Source of the DNA: Cephalopachus bancanus
Taxonomy: Eukaryota > Chordata > Mammalia > Primates > Tarsiidae
Assembly (NCBI GenBank): GCA_027257055.1
Contig: JAPVLO010000161.1
Span: 186,001 to 250,000 of the forward strand
Direction: 5' to 3'
DNA: 64,000 nucleotides
Positions 1 through 11,321 of this stretch are shown piece after piece. The translations under genes and the position numbers were made by a program. Under the pieces are notes generated by a model. It had not been told where the DNA came from. It did not search any database and was given only the letters and a program-made list of their open reading frames with translations. Position 1 is the first letter of the stretch. Every line of letters begins with the position of its first letter.

Positions 1-41
1 ACTCCTAAGTACTTTATTCTTTATTTTTTTATTATACTTTA

Positions 42-273
42 TTCTTTTTTTTTTTTTGAGTCAGAATCTCACTCTGTTGCCCAGACTGGAGTGCGGTGAA
101 CCTGCTGGGCTCCGGCGATCCTTCCGCCTCAGCCTTCCAAGTAGCTGGAACTACAGGCGAGCGCTACCACATCCGGCTGATTTTTTTTATTTATTGTAGA
201 GATGAGGTCTCACCAAGTTGAGATTATTTATTGTAGAGATGAGGTCTCGAACCCGCGGGCTCAGGCCATTCTA
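42..273 (-). mobile_element. Alu, rearranged
   Basis: Antisense Alu whose middle carries a small direct duplication: the ATTTATTGTAGAGATGAGG stretch occurs at 189 and again at 226, and the copy ends early in the left arm. Confidence 0.8.
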
Positions 274-436
274 TTCTTTTTTTTTTGAGTTGGGGTTTCA
301 CTCTGTTGCCCAAGCTGCAGTATAGTGGCACAATCATGGCTCACTGCAGCCTCAACTCTTGGGCTCAGGTGATCCTCCTGCTTCAGCCTCCTGAGTAGCT
401 GGGACTACAGGCATGTGCTACCATGCCCAGCTAATT
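274..436 (-). mobile_element. Alu single arm, older type
   Basis: One monomer of an older Alu (GGCTCACTGCAGCC, GAGTAGCTGGGACTACAGG) that directly abuts the next copy; the other arm is missing. Confidence 0.75.
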
Positions 437-726
437 TTTTTTTTTTTGAGTTGGAGTCTCACTCTGTCACCCAGACTGGAGTGCAGCGGCAGGCTCCCGG
501 CCACCGCAGCCTCAACCTGCAGGGCTCCGGCGATCCTTCCGCCTCAGTCTTCCAAGTAGCTGGAACTATAGGCTCACGCTACCATGCCCAGCTAATTTTT
601 TGATTTATTGTAGAGATGAGATCTCGCCAACTTGCCCAGGCGGGTCTCAAACCCGCAGGCTCAGGCAATCCACTCACCTCAGCCTCCCAAAGTGCAGGAT
701 TACAGGCTGAGCCACCGAGCCCGGCT
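437..726 (-). mobile_element. Alu, full dimer
   Basis: Complete young-type dimer in antisense, from the T-run and GAGTTGGAGTC to the GAGCCCGGC end. It sits at the edge of L1 sequence. Confidence 0.9.
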
Positions 727-1374
727 TGTAATTTCCTTTTTAGATTGTTCATTACTACCATATAGACATACAACTGAGTCAGTGTATTGATTTATATCCT
801 GCAATCTTGCTAAGTTCAAGTAAACAGTTTGTATGCATGTATGTTCCTTAGAATTTTTACACAAAATATAAAATCATGTCATCTGTAAATACAAGTAGTT
901 TCAAAACAAAACAACAGCAAAAGAAATTGTTTTCAATTTGGATGCTTTTTTCATCTTGCCTAATTGCCCTGTATAAAATGTTGAATAGAAGTGGTGAGAA
1001 CAGGCGTCATTGTTTTGTTCTTAATGAGAAAGCTTTTGGTCTTTCACCATTAAGTATGACATTTGTTGTAGGACTTTTGTAGATGCCTCATCAGGTTGAG
1101 GAAGTTCCCTTCAGTTCTTAGGTCACTGAGTATTTTTATTATAAAAGGCAATAGCCTTTTTCCTATACCTATTTTCAAGTGCGCTTTTCCCACATTTGTT
1201 GGGTTGGTTATGCAGCTATTGTCCTGTACTCTATTAATAAATTGTATTCCATTGATTGATTGCCATATGCTGAACCAACCTTGTATTTCTAGGATAAGCC
1301 ACCTGGTCATGATGTTAGTCCCGTTTATATGTTGTTGGATTTACTTACTAGTACTTTGGTGAGGCTTAAGTATC

Positions 1375-1669
1375 TTTTTTTTTTTTTTTTGAGTTGGAGT
1401 CTCACTCCGTTGCCCAGGCTGGAGTGCGGTGACAAGCTCACGGCCATCCCAGTGTCTACATGCTGGGCTTTGGCGATCCTTCCGCCTCAGCCTTCCAAGT
1501 AGCCAGAACTAAAGGTGTGCGCCACCACACCTGGTTAATTTTTGATTTATTGTAGAGATGAGGTCTCTTCAAGTTGCCTAGGCTGGTCTCAAAACCGTGG
1601 GCTCAACCAGTCCACTCGCCTCGGCCTCCCAAAGTGCTGGGATTACAGGCTGAGCCACTGAGCCCGGCC
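1375..1669 (-). mobile_element. Alu, full dimer
   Basis: Complete antisense dimer inserted in the L1; ends in GAGCCCGGCC. Confidence 0.9.
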
Positions 1670-1879
1670 AGGTATTTATATTAATAATGGCTATTGTCTG
1701 AGGTTTGTCTTTTCTTGTCTGGTTTTGGTATCAGGGTAATACTGGCCTTATAGAATAAATTCATTAGCGTTCCTTCTTTTATTTTTTTGGTAGAGTTTGT
1801 GAAGGACTGGTACTAATTCCAAATCAAGTTATCTGGTCCCGGACTTTTGTTTGTGGGAAGTATGTATCTATTCACATAT

Positions 1880-2002
1880 TTATTATAGACATGAAGTCTA
1901 GCTATGTTGCCCAGGCTGGTCTCAAACTCCTGGGCTCAGGCAATCCTCTCCCCTTGGCCTCCCAAAGAGCTGAGATTACAGGCAGGAGTCACTGTGCCCA
2001 AG
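1880..2002 (-). mobile_element. Alu fragment, older type
   Basis: Half of an older Alu (CTATGTTGCCCAGGCTGG to CACTGTGCCC). Confidence 0.75.
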
Positions 2003-2021
2003 GCAAAACTTGCTTATTTAT

Positions 2022-2308
2022 TTCTTTTTTTTTTGAGTTGGAGTCTCACTCTATCGCCCAGACTAGAGTGCAGTGGCTGCTCCTGGCCACCGCAGCCTCG
2101 ACCTGCTGGGCTCCAGCGATCCTTCCACCTCAGCCTTCCAGGTAGCCGGAATTACAGGCATGCGCTACAACGCCCAGCTGACTTTTTTGATTTATTGTAG
2201 AGATGAGGTCTCGCTGCCCAGGCGGGTCTCGAACCCGCAGGCTCAGGCAATCCACTCACCTCAGCCTCCCAAAGGCGCAGGATTACAGGCTGAGCCATCG
2301 AGCCTGGC
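2022..2308 (-). mobile_element. Alu, young short-linker subfamily
   Basis: Complete dimer with the compact GTCTCGCTGCCCAGGCGGG junction (five bases shorter than the usual GCCAAGTTGCCCAGG form) and the CAAAGGCGC variant. Imperfect flanking repeats around CTTATTTCTT. Confidence 0.88.
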
Positions 2309-2519
2309 TTATTTCTTTCTTATTTTGTAGTGAGAAGGTCTATGCTGCCCAGACTGGTTGTGGGAATTTTTTGATTACTAATTCAAACACTTTATTTGTT
2401 ATGGCTGTAAGTAAATATAAGTATACATTTTCTATTTTTCTTTAGTCACTTTCAGTAGTTTGTCCATCTCACCTAGGTTACTTAATTTGTTGACATACAA
2501 TTATTGATGACATGTGCGG

Positions 2520-2760
2520 TAGAAAGAATAAAAGCCCTCCAAAGATGGCTAAAACTTGTGGATACGTTATGTTACATGTCAAGTGAAAATTCAGGTTGTA
2601 GATGGAATTAAGTTTGCTGACCAGGTGACCTTTAGAAAAAGAGATCATTCTGTAATTATCTGGGTGGGCCCAATGTCATCACAAGGATCATTTAAATGTG
2701 GAAGAAAAGAATAGAAGAGAGGGATGTGATATGAGAAAGACATTCCTTACCTTGGACCTT
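2520..2760 (+). mobile_element. Possible MaLR/MLT1-like LTR fragment
   Basis: Contains ATCTGGGTGGGCCCAATGTC followed by ATCACAAGGATC, typical of old MLT1-like or related mammalian repeats. The family is not certain. The flanking 2760-2930 shows nothing I recognise. Confidence 0.4.
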
Positions 2761-2931
2761 TGCACCCATGTTTCTCCTTCCCTAGAATGCTCCCCCACTA
2801 GATTATGCCTTGTCACCCAGGTGGAAAACTGAATGCTGACATTCTTACACCCACAGTGTGTCTCAGCAAAGCCTGTACTGTGCACTGTCCATTCCCAAGG
2901 GCCTTATAGGACTTCCGTGAGCACCACAAGG

Positions 2932-2933
2932 GT

Positions 2934-2998
<65 letters not shown>
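2932..2998 (+). repeat. (TG)n microsatellite
   Basis: Nearly pure TG dinucleotide run of about 65 bases. It gives rise to a spurious TH-repeat frame on the minus strand. Confidence 0.97.
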
Positions 2999-3335
2999 TG
3001 GGGATTTTCTGAGAGGTCTGTGTTGCAGACAGAGTATGAAGTCCCAGCAGAGGTGGGGAGGAGAATCAAATTCTCATGCAAAACCCTCTTGAGTATCTGA
3101 GCACTGTGAAGCCGTGGCCGCCTTGACCGGCGCTCCCCAAGGGCCAGTCTCCATTCTGGGCATTTCACATGTGCTGCCTTTATGGATTTGAGAGGACCAT
3201 AATAGAGTATACCATAGACTTAGGTTAGGAGCATGCTATAACCCAATAAATATGTAATCGGCTTGTGAACAACAGCACAGCCAATTTTAGTTTTCTGTCT
3301 TAAAACATATAACTGCTTAAAATTCCAGTTATGGG
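2999..3335. other. Intronic or intergenic DNA, nothing recognised
   Basis: No exon, RNA gene or repeat that I can name between the TG run and the LTR. Confidence 0.5.
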
Positions 3336-3339
3336 AAAA

Positions 3340-3746
3340 ACTGCAAAGCTCCTGTTATTCTTCCCTTGTCTCACTTTCCCCCTAGCAACGATCAATCAGG
3401 TGCCAGGGAGAAATCACCTAAGTTTCCAGATGTCTCTGCAACTTCCCTAGCTAGTGGGCCAAGGTCAGCCCCAGTCAGGCTAGCCAATCCTCCACGATTA
3501 AGCTGACCACCAGAGGAACTACCCAATTAAATGGTAACACAACTGGAAAGCCCCCCCAAACTCCTCCTCCCTTTGTGTAAAAGCATAAAAGGCATCTGCT
3601 TCAGGAAGTCAGGGCCTCTGAATGTTCTCCGCTGCGTCGGTTGTCGACAGAGGTCCAGGCTCGAGCTTGTAAATAAAGACCCTCTTGAACTTTCATTACA
3701 ATTGGCTCTTGGTGGTCTCTCAGATTGAACTTTCGGCCACTACAGA
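3340..3746 (+). mobile_element. Solo ERV LTR (probably ERV1 class)
   Basis: LTR-like layout: a CCAAT-type motif (TAGCCAATCC near 3482), a TATA-like CATAAAAGG at about 3585, then an R/U5-like part with an AATAAAG polyadenylation signal near 3672 and a C/T-rich GGTCTCTCAGATTG end. There is no internal retroviral sequence on either side, so it is a solo LTR or a fragment. The left boundary is approximate. Confidence 0.55.
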
Positions 3747-4000
3747 TTTAAACATTTTGCCCTTACTTAAAAAATAAGTGAAGACATCAATATTCCATAT
3801 GTGCATAATCTAGACGGTTACAAAAACATTCAATGCTATGGAACACAGTACATGACGTCAGACAGTCTGAACCCTTCCGGCATTAAGAAAGTTGTCCAAT
3901 TAACAGAATCCTACAAAGAATATATTTGTAATAGTTCTGTCATTTCTAAGCCAAGCAGGAAAAAGATAATAAATTATACATGTAAAGTAATATAATCTCT
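3747..4000. other. AT-rich DNA, nothing recognised
   Basis: A short open frame at 3801-3995 has no family resemblance and looks like chance. Confidence 0.5.
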
Positions 4001-4286
4001 TTTTTTTTGAGTAGGAGTTTCACTCTGTCATCTAGGCTGGAGTGTAGTGGCACACTCACAGCTAACCGCAGCCTTGACCTGCTGGGCTCAGGTGATTCTT
4101 CCGCCCGTCTCCCAAGTAGCTGGGACTACAAGCATGCCACCACACCTGGCTAACTTTTTGAGTTTTTATAGAGACGAGGTCTTACTACGTTGCCTAGGCT
4201 GGTATCAAACTCCTGGGCTCAAGCAATCCTCCCACCTTGGCCTCCTAAAGTGCTGGGATTATAGACATGAGCCACCGCACCTGACC
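4001..4286 (-). mobile_element. Alu, full dimer, diverged
   Basis: Antisense dimer starting GAGTAGGAGTTTCACTC, with many substitutions. Confidence 0.88.
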
Positions 4287-4407
4287 AAAGAAATATAATT
4301 TTGTTGTTGTTGTTCTTTAAGTTTTAAAACAAAGGTTATTAGAGAAAGAAGAGAGGAAGAAAAGAGATATGCCAGAGCCAGCAGGGGTGAGAGAAATTGA
4401 CAGAATT

Positions 4408-4701
4408 TTTTTTTTTTTGAGTAGGAGTCTTACTCTCCTGCTCAGGCTGGAGTGCAGTGGCACACTCACAGCCACTGTAGCCTCTTGACCTGCTGGGCTC
4501 AGACGATCCTTCCGCCTCAGTCTTCCAAGTAGCTGAACTACAGCCATGCGCACCACACCTGGCTAATTTTTTTGATTTACTGTAGAGACGAGGTCTCGCC
4601 ATGTTGCTCAGGTTGGCCTCAAACCCCTCACCTCAGGCAATCCTCTCACTTCCCCCTCCCAAAGTGCTGGGATTATAGGTGTGAGCCACTGAACCTGGCC
4701 A
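4408..4701 (-). mobile_element. Alu, full dimer, diverged
   Basis: Shares the uncommon GAGTAGGAGTC start with the copy at 4001. Confidence 0.88.
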
Positions 4702-5610
4702 GAATATAATTCTTAAAAATTAATATAGTATGACTGCAGGTACACCTATCTCATCATTTATTTGTTTCACTGCTGCCTTTGAGAGCAGAATCTATAAGAC
4801 TCCTATCCATCTGATCATCACCAAGGTCACTAAAGTTCAAAAACATACTATTGTGAGTCAAGACACAATTTAATTATAAGCACTTTTTTGAATCAACAGT
4901 AGTTTAGAAGTAGCCGGTCCATGATTCTTTGTGAGGGACACCCTCAATTTACAGGCACGAGTGAGTGCCCAGTGTATACGAAGTCCAGGGATGAAGTGAG
5001 GTGCTGTGTCTTCCCACCAGGAGCTCACCACTAGCTGTCTGCGAGCGCCTACCCAGGACGGAGCAGGCTGCATTCACCAAGACTAGGTGCAACCATGGAT
5101 GAGAAAAGGCTCCTTGCAGGAACTCACTGTGCCCTGAGAGAGGGGTGGAGTCTCAACAGAAATCTGCAGAGTATGAAGGGATCAGAGGGATCAGTTATAG
5201 AAAACACTGGTGGAAGGAGGATTCTGGACCTGCTTAAGGAATCACAAAGAACTGAGGAAGGGGATGGTGGAGGAGGGAGAGGCAGCTGGAAGGAACACCA
5301 CAAGCAGTAGATTGGGACCCTCCAGCAATGAAGAGTCATGGGCAGGAAGTGAGTGGGGGAGGGGTGGATGGGAATAGATCCTGGTTTTCAGAGAATAACT
5401 CTGATGGAGTGGGGGGCTGGGGGGCTGCAGGATGGCTTGAAAGGGAACCTCTGCCTGGAGGGAGGAAGACTGGTCACAAGGGACTGCAAATGCCAGATGC
5501 ATGTGTTGGTCTCTGACGCTGGATTTTATAAAAAACATTTTTAGTAAAACTTAAGGAGCTACTGAATGCTGCTGGAGCCACAAAGAATTAAGATTCTGTC
5601 GAAAACATTT
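4702..5610. other. Intron-like DNA, nothing recognised
   Basis: About 900 bases without a repeat or exon I can name. Short frames on both strands (5095-5310, 5242-5538) are G/A- or C/T-rich, overlap each other and lack homology. The next GTF2IRD2 exons would be expected around here or further left, but I could not find one. Confidence 0.5.
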
Positions 5611-5626
5611 AAAATCTGAGGAATGA

Positions 5627-5900
5627 GCCGGGCTCGGTGGCTCAGCCTGTAATCCCGTGTCTTTGGGAGGCTGAGGTGAGTGGATTGCCTGAGCCTGCAG
5701 GTTCGAGACCTGCCTGGGCAGCGAGACCTCATCTCTACAATAAATAAAAAATTAGCCGGGTGTGGTAGCGCGCGCCTGTAGTTCCAGCTACTTGGAAGGC
5801 TGAGGCGGAAGGATCGCCAGTGCCCAGCAGGTCGAGGCTGTGGTGGCCAGGAGCGGCCACTGTACTCCAGTCTGGGCGACAGAGTGAGACTCCAACTAAA
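5627..5900 (+). mobile_element. Alu, young short-linker subfamily
   Basis: Full dimer with GGGCAGCGAGACC and a long A-rich tail that runs into AAAAT and AATCT microsatellite repeats. Confidence 0.93.
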
Positions 5901-6023
5901 AAAAAAAACAAATGAAATAAAATAAAATAAAATAAAAATAAAATTAAAAATTAAATAAAAAAATTAAAATAAAATAAAATAAATTTAAAAATCAAATCAA
6001 ATCTAATCTAATCTAATCTAATC
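5901..6023 (+). repeat. A-rich tail with (AAAAT)n and (AATCT)n repeats
   Basis: Alu tail expanded into AAAAT/AAATT units and then five or so AATCT/AATCA units. Confidence 0.9.
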
Positions 6024-6038
6024 AAATCTGAGGAATGA

Positions 6039-6311
6039 GCCGGGCTCAGTTGCTCAGCCTGTAATCCCACATCTTTGGGAAGCTGAGGTGAGTGGATTGC
6101 CCGGGACCTCATCTCTACAATAAAATCAAAAAATTAGCCGGGCATGGTAGCGCGCGCCTGTAGTTCCAGCTACTCGGAAGGCTGAGGTGGAAGGATCGCC
6201 GGAGCCCAGTAGGTCGAGGCTGCGGTGGCCGGGAGCGGCCTCTGCATTCCAGTCTGGGCGACAGAGTGAGACTCCGACTCAAAAAAATAAAAAAATAAAA
6301 TAAATAAAAAT
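6039..6311 (+). mobile_element. Alu with left-arm deletion
   Basis: As the copy at 5627, but the left arm has lost the stretch between GGATTGCCCG and GGACCTCATC. Confidence 0.92.
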
Positions 6312-6327
6312 AAAATCTGAGGAATGA

Positions 6328-6792
6328 AACTGCAGATTTTCCTGAACTCTGCCTATATTCACAGCAGAGGAAAAAGACAGAGAAAAGATCTGCATGCTAT
6401 ACAACAGTCAAACTAGCAACACGATGCAGTCTGACAGGAGTCAGGGTGCTTGGGTAGAGGACCCAGTCACACAACTGCACAGACTACCTACCTGTGCCAT
6501 GCTAGAAAAGTATGTGCATTTGGTATAAATGGTCTTCTGCTCCCCACATAACTTGCCTAATGACAGTGAAGCAACAATTACTAAGGATGCACAACAGAGT
6601 TTCTTAAATATCTTCTCCATCTGTTTTAACTTTTAACACTTTATCAGTAACAGAGGGGACAGGCTGCCCGGGAGAGGCTTAAGGGGAGAATGTTTTGGAA
6701 CATACAATGTTCGAATATTTAATAAACAAACTCAAGTAAAATGCTTGCTGAAATGAAATTCACATGCCTAACAGCATAGAGATTTAGGCTTC
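6328..6792. other. Intronic DNA, nothing recognised
   Basis: No repeat or exon recognised. Confidence 0.5.
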
Positions 6793-6808
6793 AGACAATC
6801 TATTTTAT

Positions 6809-7102
6809 CTTATTTTATTTTTTTGAGTCGGAGTCTCACTCTGTCGCCCAGACTGGAGTGCAGTGGCCGCTCTCAGCCACCACAGCCTCGACCTGCTGGG
6901 CTCTGGCGATCCTTCCGTCTCAGCCTTCCGAGTAGCTGGAACTATAGGCGCGCGCTACCATGCCCGGCTAATTTTTGATTTATTGTAGAGATGAGGTCTC
7001 GCCAAGTTGCCCAGGCAGGTCTCGAACCCACAGGCTCAGGCAATCCACTCACCTCGGCCTCCCAAAGGCGTGGGATTCCAGGCTGAGCCACCAAGCCCGG
7101 CT
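6809..7102 (-). mobile_element. Alu, full dimer with perfect target-site repeat
   Basis: Flanked by AGACAATCTATTTTAT at 6793-6808 and 7103-7118, so this is an intact retrotransposition. Confidence 0.96.
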
Positions 7103-7273
7103 AGACAATCTATTTTATAACTGTAATCATTTACCCCAAACAGCAACACGTTAGATCCTAGGTAAATGTACATGGATTGCTATCACTCCTTGCCTGTTTT
7201 CAGATGGGTGGGAATTAAAATTTTCCACTACAAAGAACTTTTGGAGAAAAAAATTATTATAAAAGAGTATTAC

Positions 7274-7351
7274 CTTGCATATTATATTGATAGTAGTTAG
7301 GATCTTCTGATTCTTTCTTGACTGAGACAGCCTCTGCTTTCAGTGAAATGC
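7274..7351 (-). CDS. GTF2IRD2: GTF2IRD2 coding exon after the first GTF2I repeat
   Basis: A 78-base exon with an AG acceptor (TTTCAAAG, just above 7351) and a GT donor (GTAATAC, below 7274). It enters in phase 1 and leaves in phase 1. The translation begins GISLKAEAVSVKKESED and continues to NYYQYNMQG, matching the GTF2IRD2 version of this TFII-I family exon rather than GTF2I. It holds a VKKE motif that fits the sumoylation consensus (inference). The next exon, starting the long acidic linker, is not in the window. An Alu lies 90 bases upstream on the gene strand. Confidence 0.92.
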
Positions 7352-7440
7352 CTTTGAAAGCAATGAAAATGGTAAAATTATAAGTTGGGTCAAACCCACC
7401 AATAAAGAAATAGGACCAGCTGATGCAAGTTCCAGGTTCT

Positions 7441-7712
7441 TTTTTTTTTTTTTTTTGAGTTGGAGTCTCACTCGGTCGCCCAGACTGGAGTGCAGTGGCC
7501 GCTCCCGGCCACCGCAGCCTCACCTGCTGGGCTCGCGATCCTTCCAAGTAGCCGGAATAACAGGCATGTGCTATCACGCCCGGCTGATTTTTTGATTTAT
7601 TGTAGAGATGAGGTCTTGCTGCCCAGGAGGTTCTCGAACCCGTGGGCTCAGGCAATCCACTCACCTCAGCCTCCCAAAGCGCGGGATTACAAGCTGAGCC
7701 ACCGAGCCCAGC
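7441..7712 (-). mobile_element. Alu, young short-linker subfamily
   Basis: Full dimer with a small deletion (CTCGCGATCCTTCC). It is only 90 bases from the exon at 7274-7351 and lies in the gene's sense, so it is a candidate for splicing effects. Confidence 0.92.
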
Positions 7713-8159
7713 TCTCTTTTTTGATTAACATTACAATTAGCAAAAAAACTTGTAGCTCACTCACTGTGAACAAATGTGGCTTACTGATACAAAATATAAA
7801 TATGAAATAAATATAATATATTTACATAATTATGCATATTTATAGATAACATAATATCAATGTAAAATCAATATGGAAGGACAGCAGGAAGGAGGAAGAG
7901 GAGGAAGAAGGAAGGAATGGAGGAAGACCTTAGTTTCCAGTTCTAGTCCCAGTTTTGGGAAATTTTCCTTTTCAAGATGGTTGAATAGATCCGTGCATTT
8001 ATGTGAAAGGCTGTAAATAGTCTTCTATAATGGGACCTGAACTGGCGTGTATGATCTTAACTTACCCCTACAATGGAACTAATTTTAAAACCTAGGGAAA
8101 CTACATTAGTAAAACCAAAGACCTTTATCCACAAAAGGTGTGAAGACTGCGAGAGTTAG
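7713..8159. other. AT-rich intron with a GGAA-rich patch
   Basis: Contains a purine-rich GGAAGGAGGAAGAGG patch near 7885-7925; otherwise nothing recognised. Confidence 0.5.
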
Positions 8160-8565
8160 CCATGAATTTCTCCCATCCCAGGATGCACACTCCTTTGCAA
8201 TGGAACTTTCTCAAGTCACCTTTCTAGAAGTAGAGTCTACTTCTCTGCCTTTTAAATCTGGGCCCGGCCATGTGACTTGCTTTGGCCAATGGGATGTTAG
8301 CAGATGGGTGTAAGCACAGGCTTGAAGAGCGCTTGAGCACCATGCCTGCTACCTCGGGAACCTCATGGCAATGGAACCTGCCTAGCCCCCTCCTTTGGGA
8401 CGTGAGGCCGTGAGAAGAGAGGCCCTGCTGTCCCCACTGAGGCATCCAGCCCTTGCCTATCCAGCCCCGTCAACACTCAGAAATGTGAGACAGAAAAAAT
8501 CACTGTAGAAGCCCCTATATTTTGGGGTACTTTTTCATATAGCAATAGATACCTGATACTAAAAT
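8160..8565 (+). mobile_element. MaLR-like (MLT1-type) LTR fragment
   Basis: Contains GGCCATGTGACTTGCTTTGG, then GGCCAATGGGATG, and ends near ATAGCAATAGATACCTGATAC, a layout shared by many old mammalian MaLR-type repeats. A related fragment lies at 28400-28735. Family assignment is tentative. Confidence 0.5.
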
Positions 8566-8925
8566 ATACACATAATTTAACCATGAATGTTAATAGCAAC
8601 AAGCAAAACCTGTGGCACAGCTTGGGATTCACTATTTAGCATAATTTACAATTCTGAGGGGTCTTCTTGAAACCTTGAACAGCTCTGCTGATAAGAATAA
8701 TGAATCTGGATATTAAAAAAATGTGATTGTAAGAAGGAAAAATCTGGTAGAAAACTGACTAACAGAATGGATCCAGCATATGGCCATATTTTTGAAACAG
8801 AAGATTAAATTGAGTAAATTACTCAGAATGGAACAAAAGGACAAAAGTGATGGAAAGAGTAAAGGAAAATTGCAAATGGAGGCCTCTCTATGCATAAAAA
8901 AGAAAAAACGCTATTTATACGTTTG
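8566..8925. other. Intronic DNA, nothing recognised
   Basis: AT-rich, no exon or repeat that I can name. Confidence 0.45.
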
Positions 8926-8940
8926 TTTATAAGTATTCTG

Positions 8941-9239
8941 GGTTTTTTTGGGCGGGGGTTTGGAATCTCACTCCGTCGCCCAGACTGGAGTGCAGTGGCC
9001 GGCCGCTCCCGGCCACCACAAACTCGACTTGCTGGGCTCCGGTGATCCTTCCGCCTCAGCCTTCCAAGTAGCTGGAAGTACAGGTGCATGCTACCATGCC
9101 CGGCTAATTTTTTATTTATTGTAGAGATGAGGTCTCGCCAAGTTGCCCAGGCAGGTCTCGAACCTGCAGGCACAGGCAATCCACTTGCCCTGGCCTCCCA
9201 AAGTGCTGGGATTACAGGCTGAGCCACCGAGCCGGCCTG
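8941..9239 (-). mobile_element. Alu, full dimer
   Basis: Flanked by near-identical TTTATAAGTATTCTG (8926-8940) and TTTGTAAGTATTCTG (9240-9254). Confidence 0.94.
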
Positions 9240-9414
9240 TTTGTAAGTATTCTGAAAGAACTTTCACAAAACAGTTAAATTGTTGCCTCTAAAATTGGGA
9301 TGTAATTTGATGTATGTAGGGGATTTAGGGGCACAGAGTTTTGGGGGAGGATGGACTTTGGGGAGGGGAAAGTGGAGGGTGAAGAGGAATTTACTTATTA
9401 CTACTTATTACTTG

Positions 9415-9895
9415 ATGGGGCTCAGGACACGCTACCCTAAAATACAGCACCTTGGCATTCGAGAAAACAGAAGCAGGAAGGTCTCTCTCCCCTTCTTCTC
9501 ACTCTGCTCCCCTGAAGCAGGCCACAAAACCCTCAATCTACTGGGGCCCTCCCTCCACCCAGAGGAATGGAACACCCTTTTCTCTGAAGTCACAGGGACA
9601 CAGAGAAGCTGAACAAATAGGCCTTGCTGAGTTGCCCCCAGTTTATTACCATCAGATCGCACCCCCTTTGTCTGATCATACTTTGACACAACTGTCCACT
9701 CTTCATCAAACCTAAGCACAAAAATACACGGATTTCCCTGTTCCCTGAGGTCTTCATTTCTGAGGGCTCCCATGTCATGTAAAACATTAAATACATTTGT
9801 ATGCTTTTCTCGTTAATCCGTCTTTTGTTATAGGTGCCTCAGTCATGAATCTAGCAATGGGAAGGAAAGATACTAGTCTGAATTCTTTTTCAAGT
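9415..9895 (+). mobile_element. Solo ERV1-type LTR
   Basis: Starts TGATGGGGCTCAGGACACG and ends with the GCTTTTCTCGTTAATCCGTC / TCTTTTGTTA pattern common to U5 of several ERV1 LTR families. An ATTAAA-type polyadenylation signal lies near 9786. No internal viral sequence flanks it. Exact subfamily unknown. Confidence 0.55.
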
Positions 9896-11065
9896 CAAAC
9901 ATGTATAGTGTTTTTACTGTATAATAAATTTAAAATGAAAAGTACAAGTTCCAGGTTGATTAGGCACTAACAATTCTACTCACAGAAACATTTGATAAAC
10001 ATGTGTTCACTAGCTGTGCTGTCAAGAAAATTCCTTTTTAATCCAGACAGTTGGAGCCAGATTTGACAGCTGTAGAATGTGTTTGAAATGCTAATGAAAA
10101 CAGATTTACTTTAGCCTTTCCTCAAAATAAGAGAGAGAGCAAAAGGAAGAGAGAGAATGAGAGAAAAGAAGAATTCAAAACCACTGAAATACTTGTTCTG
10201 CGTAGCCAGGGCTACACAAGCATCACAAGAAATAAATCTGACGGAGGGCCAGTTCTCGGGAGCCTGCAGGCATCTGGAAGCGATTCACACCGCATCACGA
10301 AATCCACAGGAGAAAGTTACATTAATCGGAAGCATATTTCTGTTCCCACTGAGCCACATCTCCAAAGTGAGGCCTCAACAAAAGAGGCCGACTTCTACTG
10401 CGAGTAGGGACTGCTAGCCCAGCCAACAGCTGGTAAGTGGGGCGGTCCAACACGGGGCCTCTGGGAGACTAATCACTGCTCCCTCTCACCCCATAGATCT
10501 TTCCGGTTTCTAAGGGAAGCCTGCGGCTGGGAGGATTTTAATTCTCTGTGGTCATCTAAGACACAGGCAGGACACACTTGAGCTCTGAAAAGCATCCAAA
10601 GCTAAAATTAAATGGGCAAGAGTTTAAGGCCTGTCGTGTCGTAAACAAGATTAAGACCCCACAGCTGAATTTTGCTGGGCTGAAATACTAGGCCGTTTCT
10701 TTCCATCAACGTGTGTCAGTTTTTCCAAGAACCACTGAAGTGGACAAGCACCCACTTTCTCAGACTTTCACTGGGAGGATGGAGCTTCTACTAAGCACAT
10801 GTTGGTGTGGGGATGGAAGGGACATGCGCACCCACAGTTACGGTGAAAGGACCCTGGAGTGTGACGAAGGGTTAGCCAGGCCAAGGAGACCTGTGTCCCT
10901 GGGTCCTTTGAGGGACTTCATTCTCCTCATCCTGACGTCTCTACTTTCCCTTTCTCCAGATCTTTTCTTCTTAACACAGAATGCTGATTTTAATTTGGAT
11001 GATTTAGATTAAGTTTTAGCTTCACATTTTGAACTGTTATTTCATATTTGTACACGACTCATTTT
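9896..11065. other. Long intron stretch free of recognisable repeats
   Basis: About 1.2 kb with no SINE or LINE that I can identify, unusual for this window. The frames at 10157-10417 and 10713-11012 lack homology. Could hold conserved noncoding sequence, but that needs an alignment. Confidence 0.5.
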
Positions 11066-11173
11066 TTAAATTTTTTGTGGAGTCTCACTGGGTTGTCCAA
11101 GCTGGTCTCAAACTTGGCCTCAAGCGAGCCTCCCACTTCAGCCTTTCAAGTGTGAGCCACCGTGCCCGGCTAG
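11066..11173 (-). mobile_element. Alu fragment, old
   Basis: One degraded arm from GGAGTCTCACTGGG to GTGCCCGGC. Confidence 0.75.
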
Positions 11174-11321
11174 TTCATAATTTTTGGTTGTTTTTCTAAG
11201 CATCATAAAATTCCAGTTTTTCCCACGTATGGCTGGCTTGTGATCACTTTTAGCTTTTTGAGTTTGGGTTCTGTGTTCTTGTTTTAAGTGTTCTGACCTT
11301 TCTACTTTTCTTTCTTTCTTT

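Larger units (their letters stand above)
727..2520 (-). mobile_element. L1 LINE ORF2 fragment, interrupted by Alus
   Basis: The segments 727-1374, 1670-1879 and 2309-2520 read as the reverse complement of L1 ORF2. Recognisable stretches include the TATCAGGGTAATACTGGCC region and the CTGGTCCCGGACTTTTGTTTG region of the reverse transcriptase. Short minus-strand frames (for example 1050-1310) keep scraps of reverse-transcriptase sequence but are broken by stops. Three Alus (1375-1669, 1880-2002, 2022-2308) have landed inside. It is an old, inactive copy. Confidence 0.75.
5611..6327 (+). repeat. Tandem Alu pair with three copies of one target-site repeat
   Basis: The 15-base string AAATCTGAGGAATGA occurs before the first Alu (5612-5626), between the Alus (6024-6038) and after the second Alu (6313-6327). 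Each Alu begins immediately after one copy. Confidence 0.93.

Noticed and set aside
2863..3168. Minus frame with a long TH repeat
   Set aside because: Produced by the TG microsatellite.
1..7273. Charlie8-derived transposase exon of GTF2IRD2
   Set aside because: No hAT transposase coding sequence is seen left of the exon at 7274; it presumably lies beyond the window.
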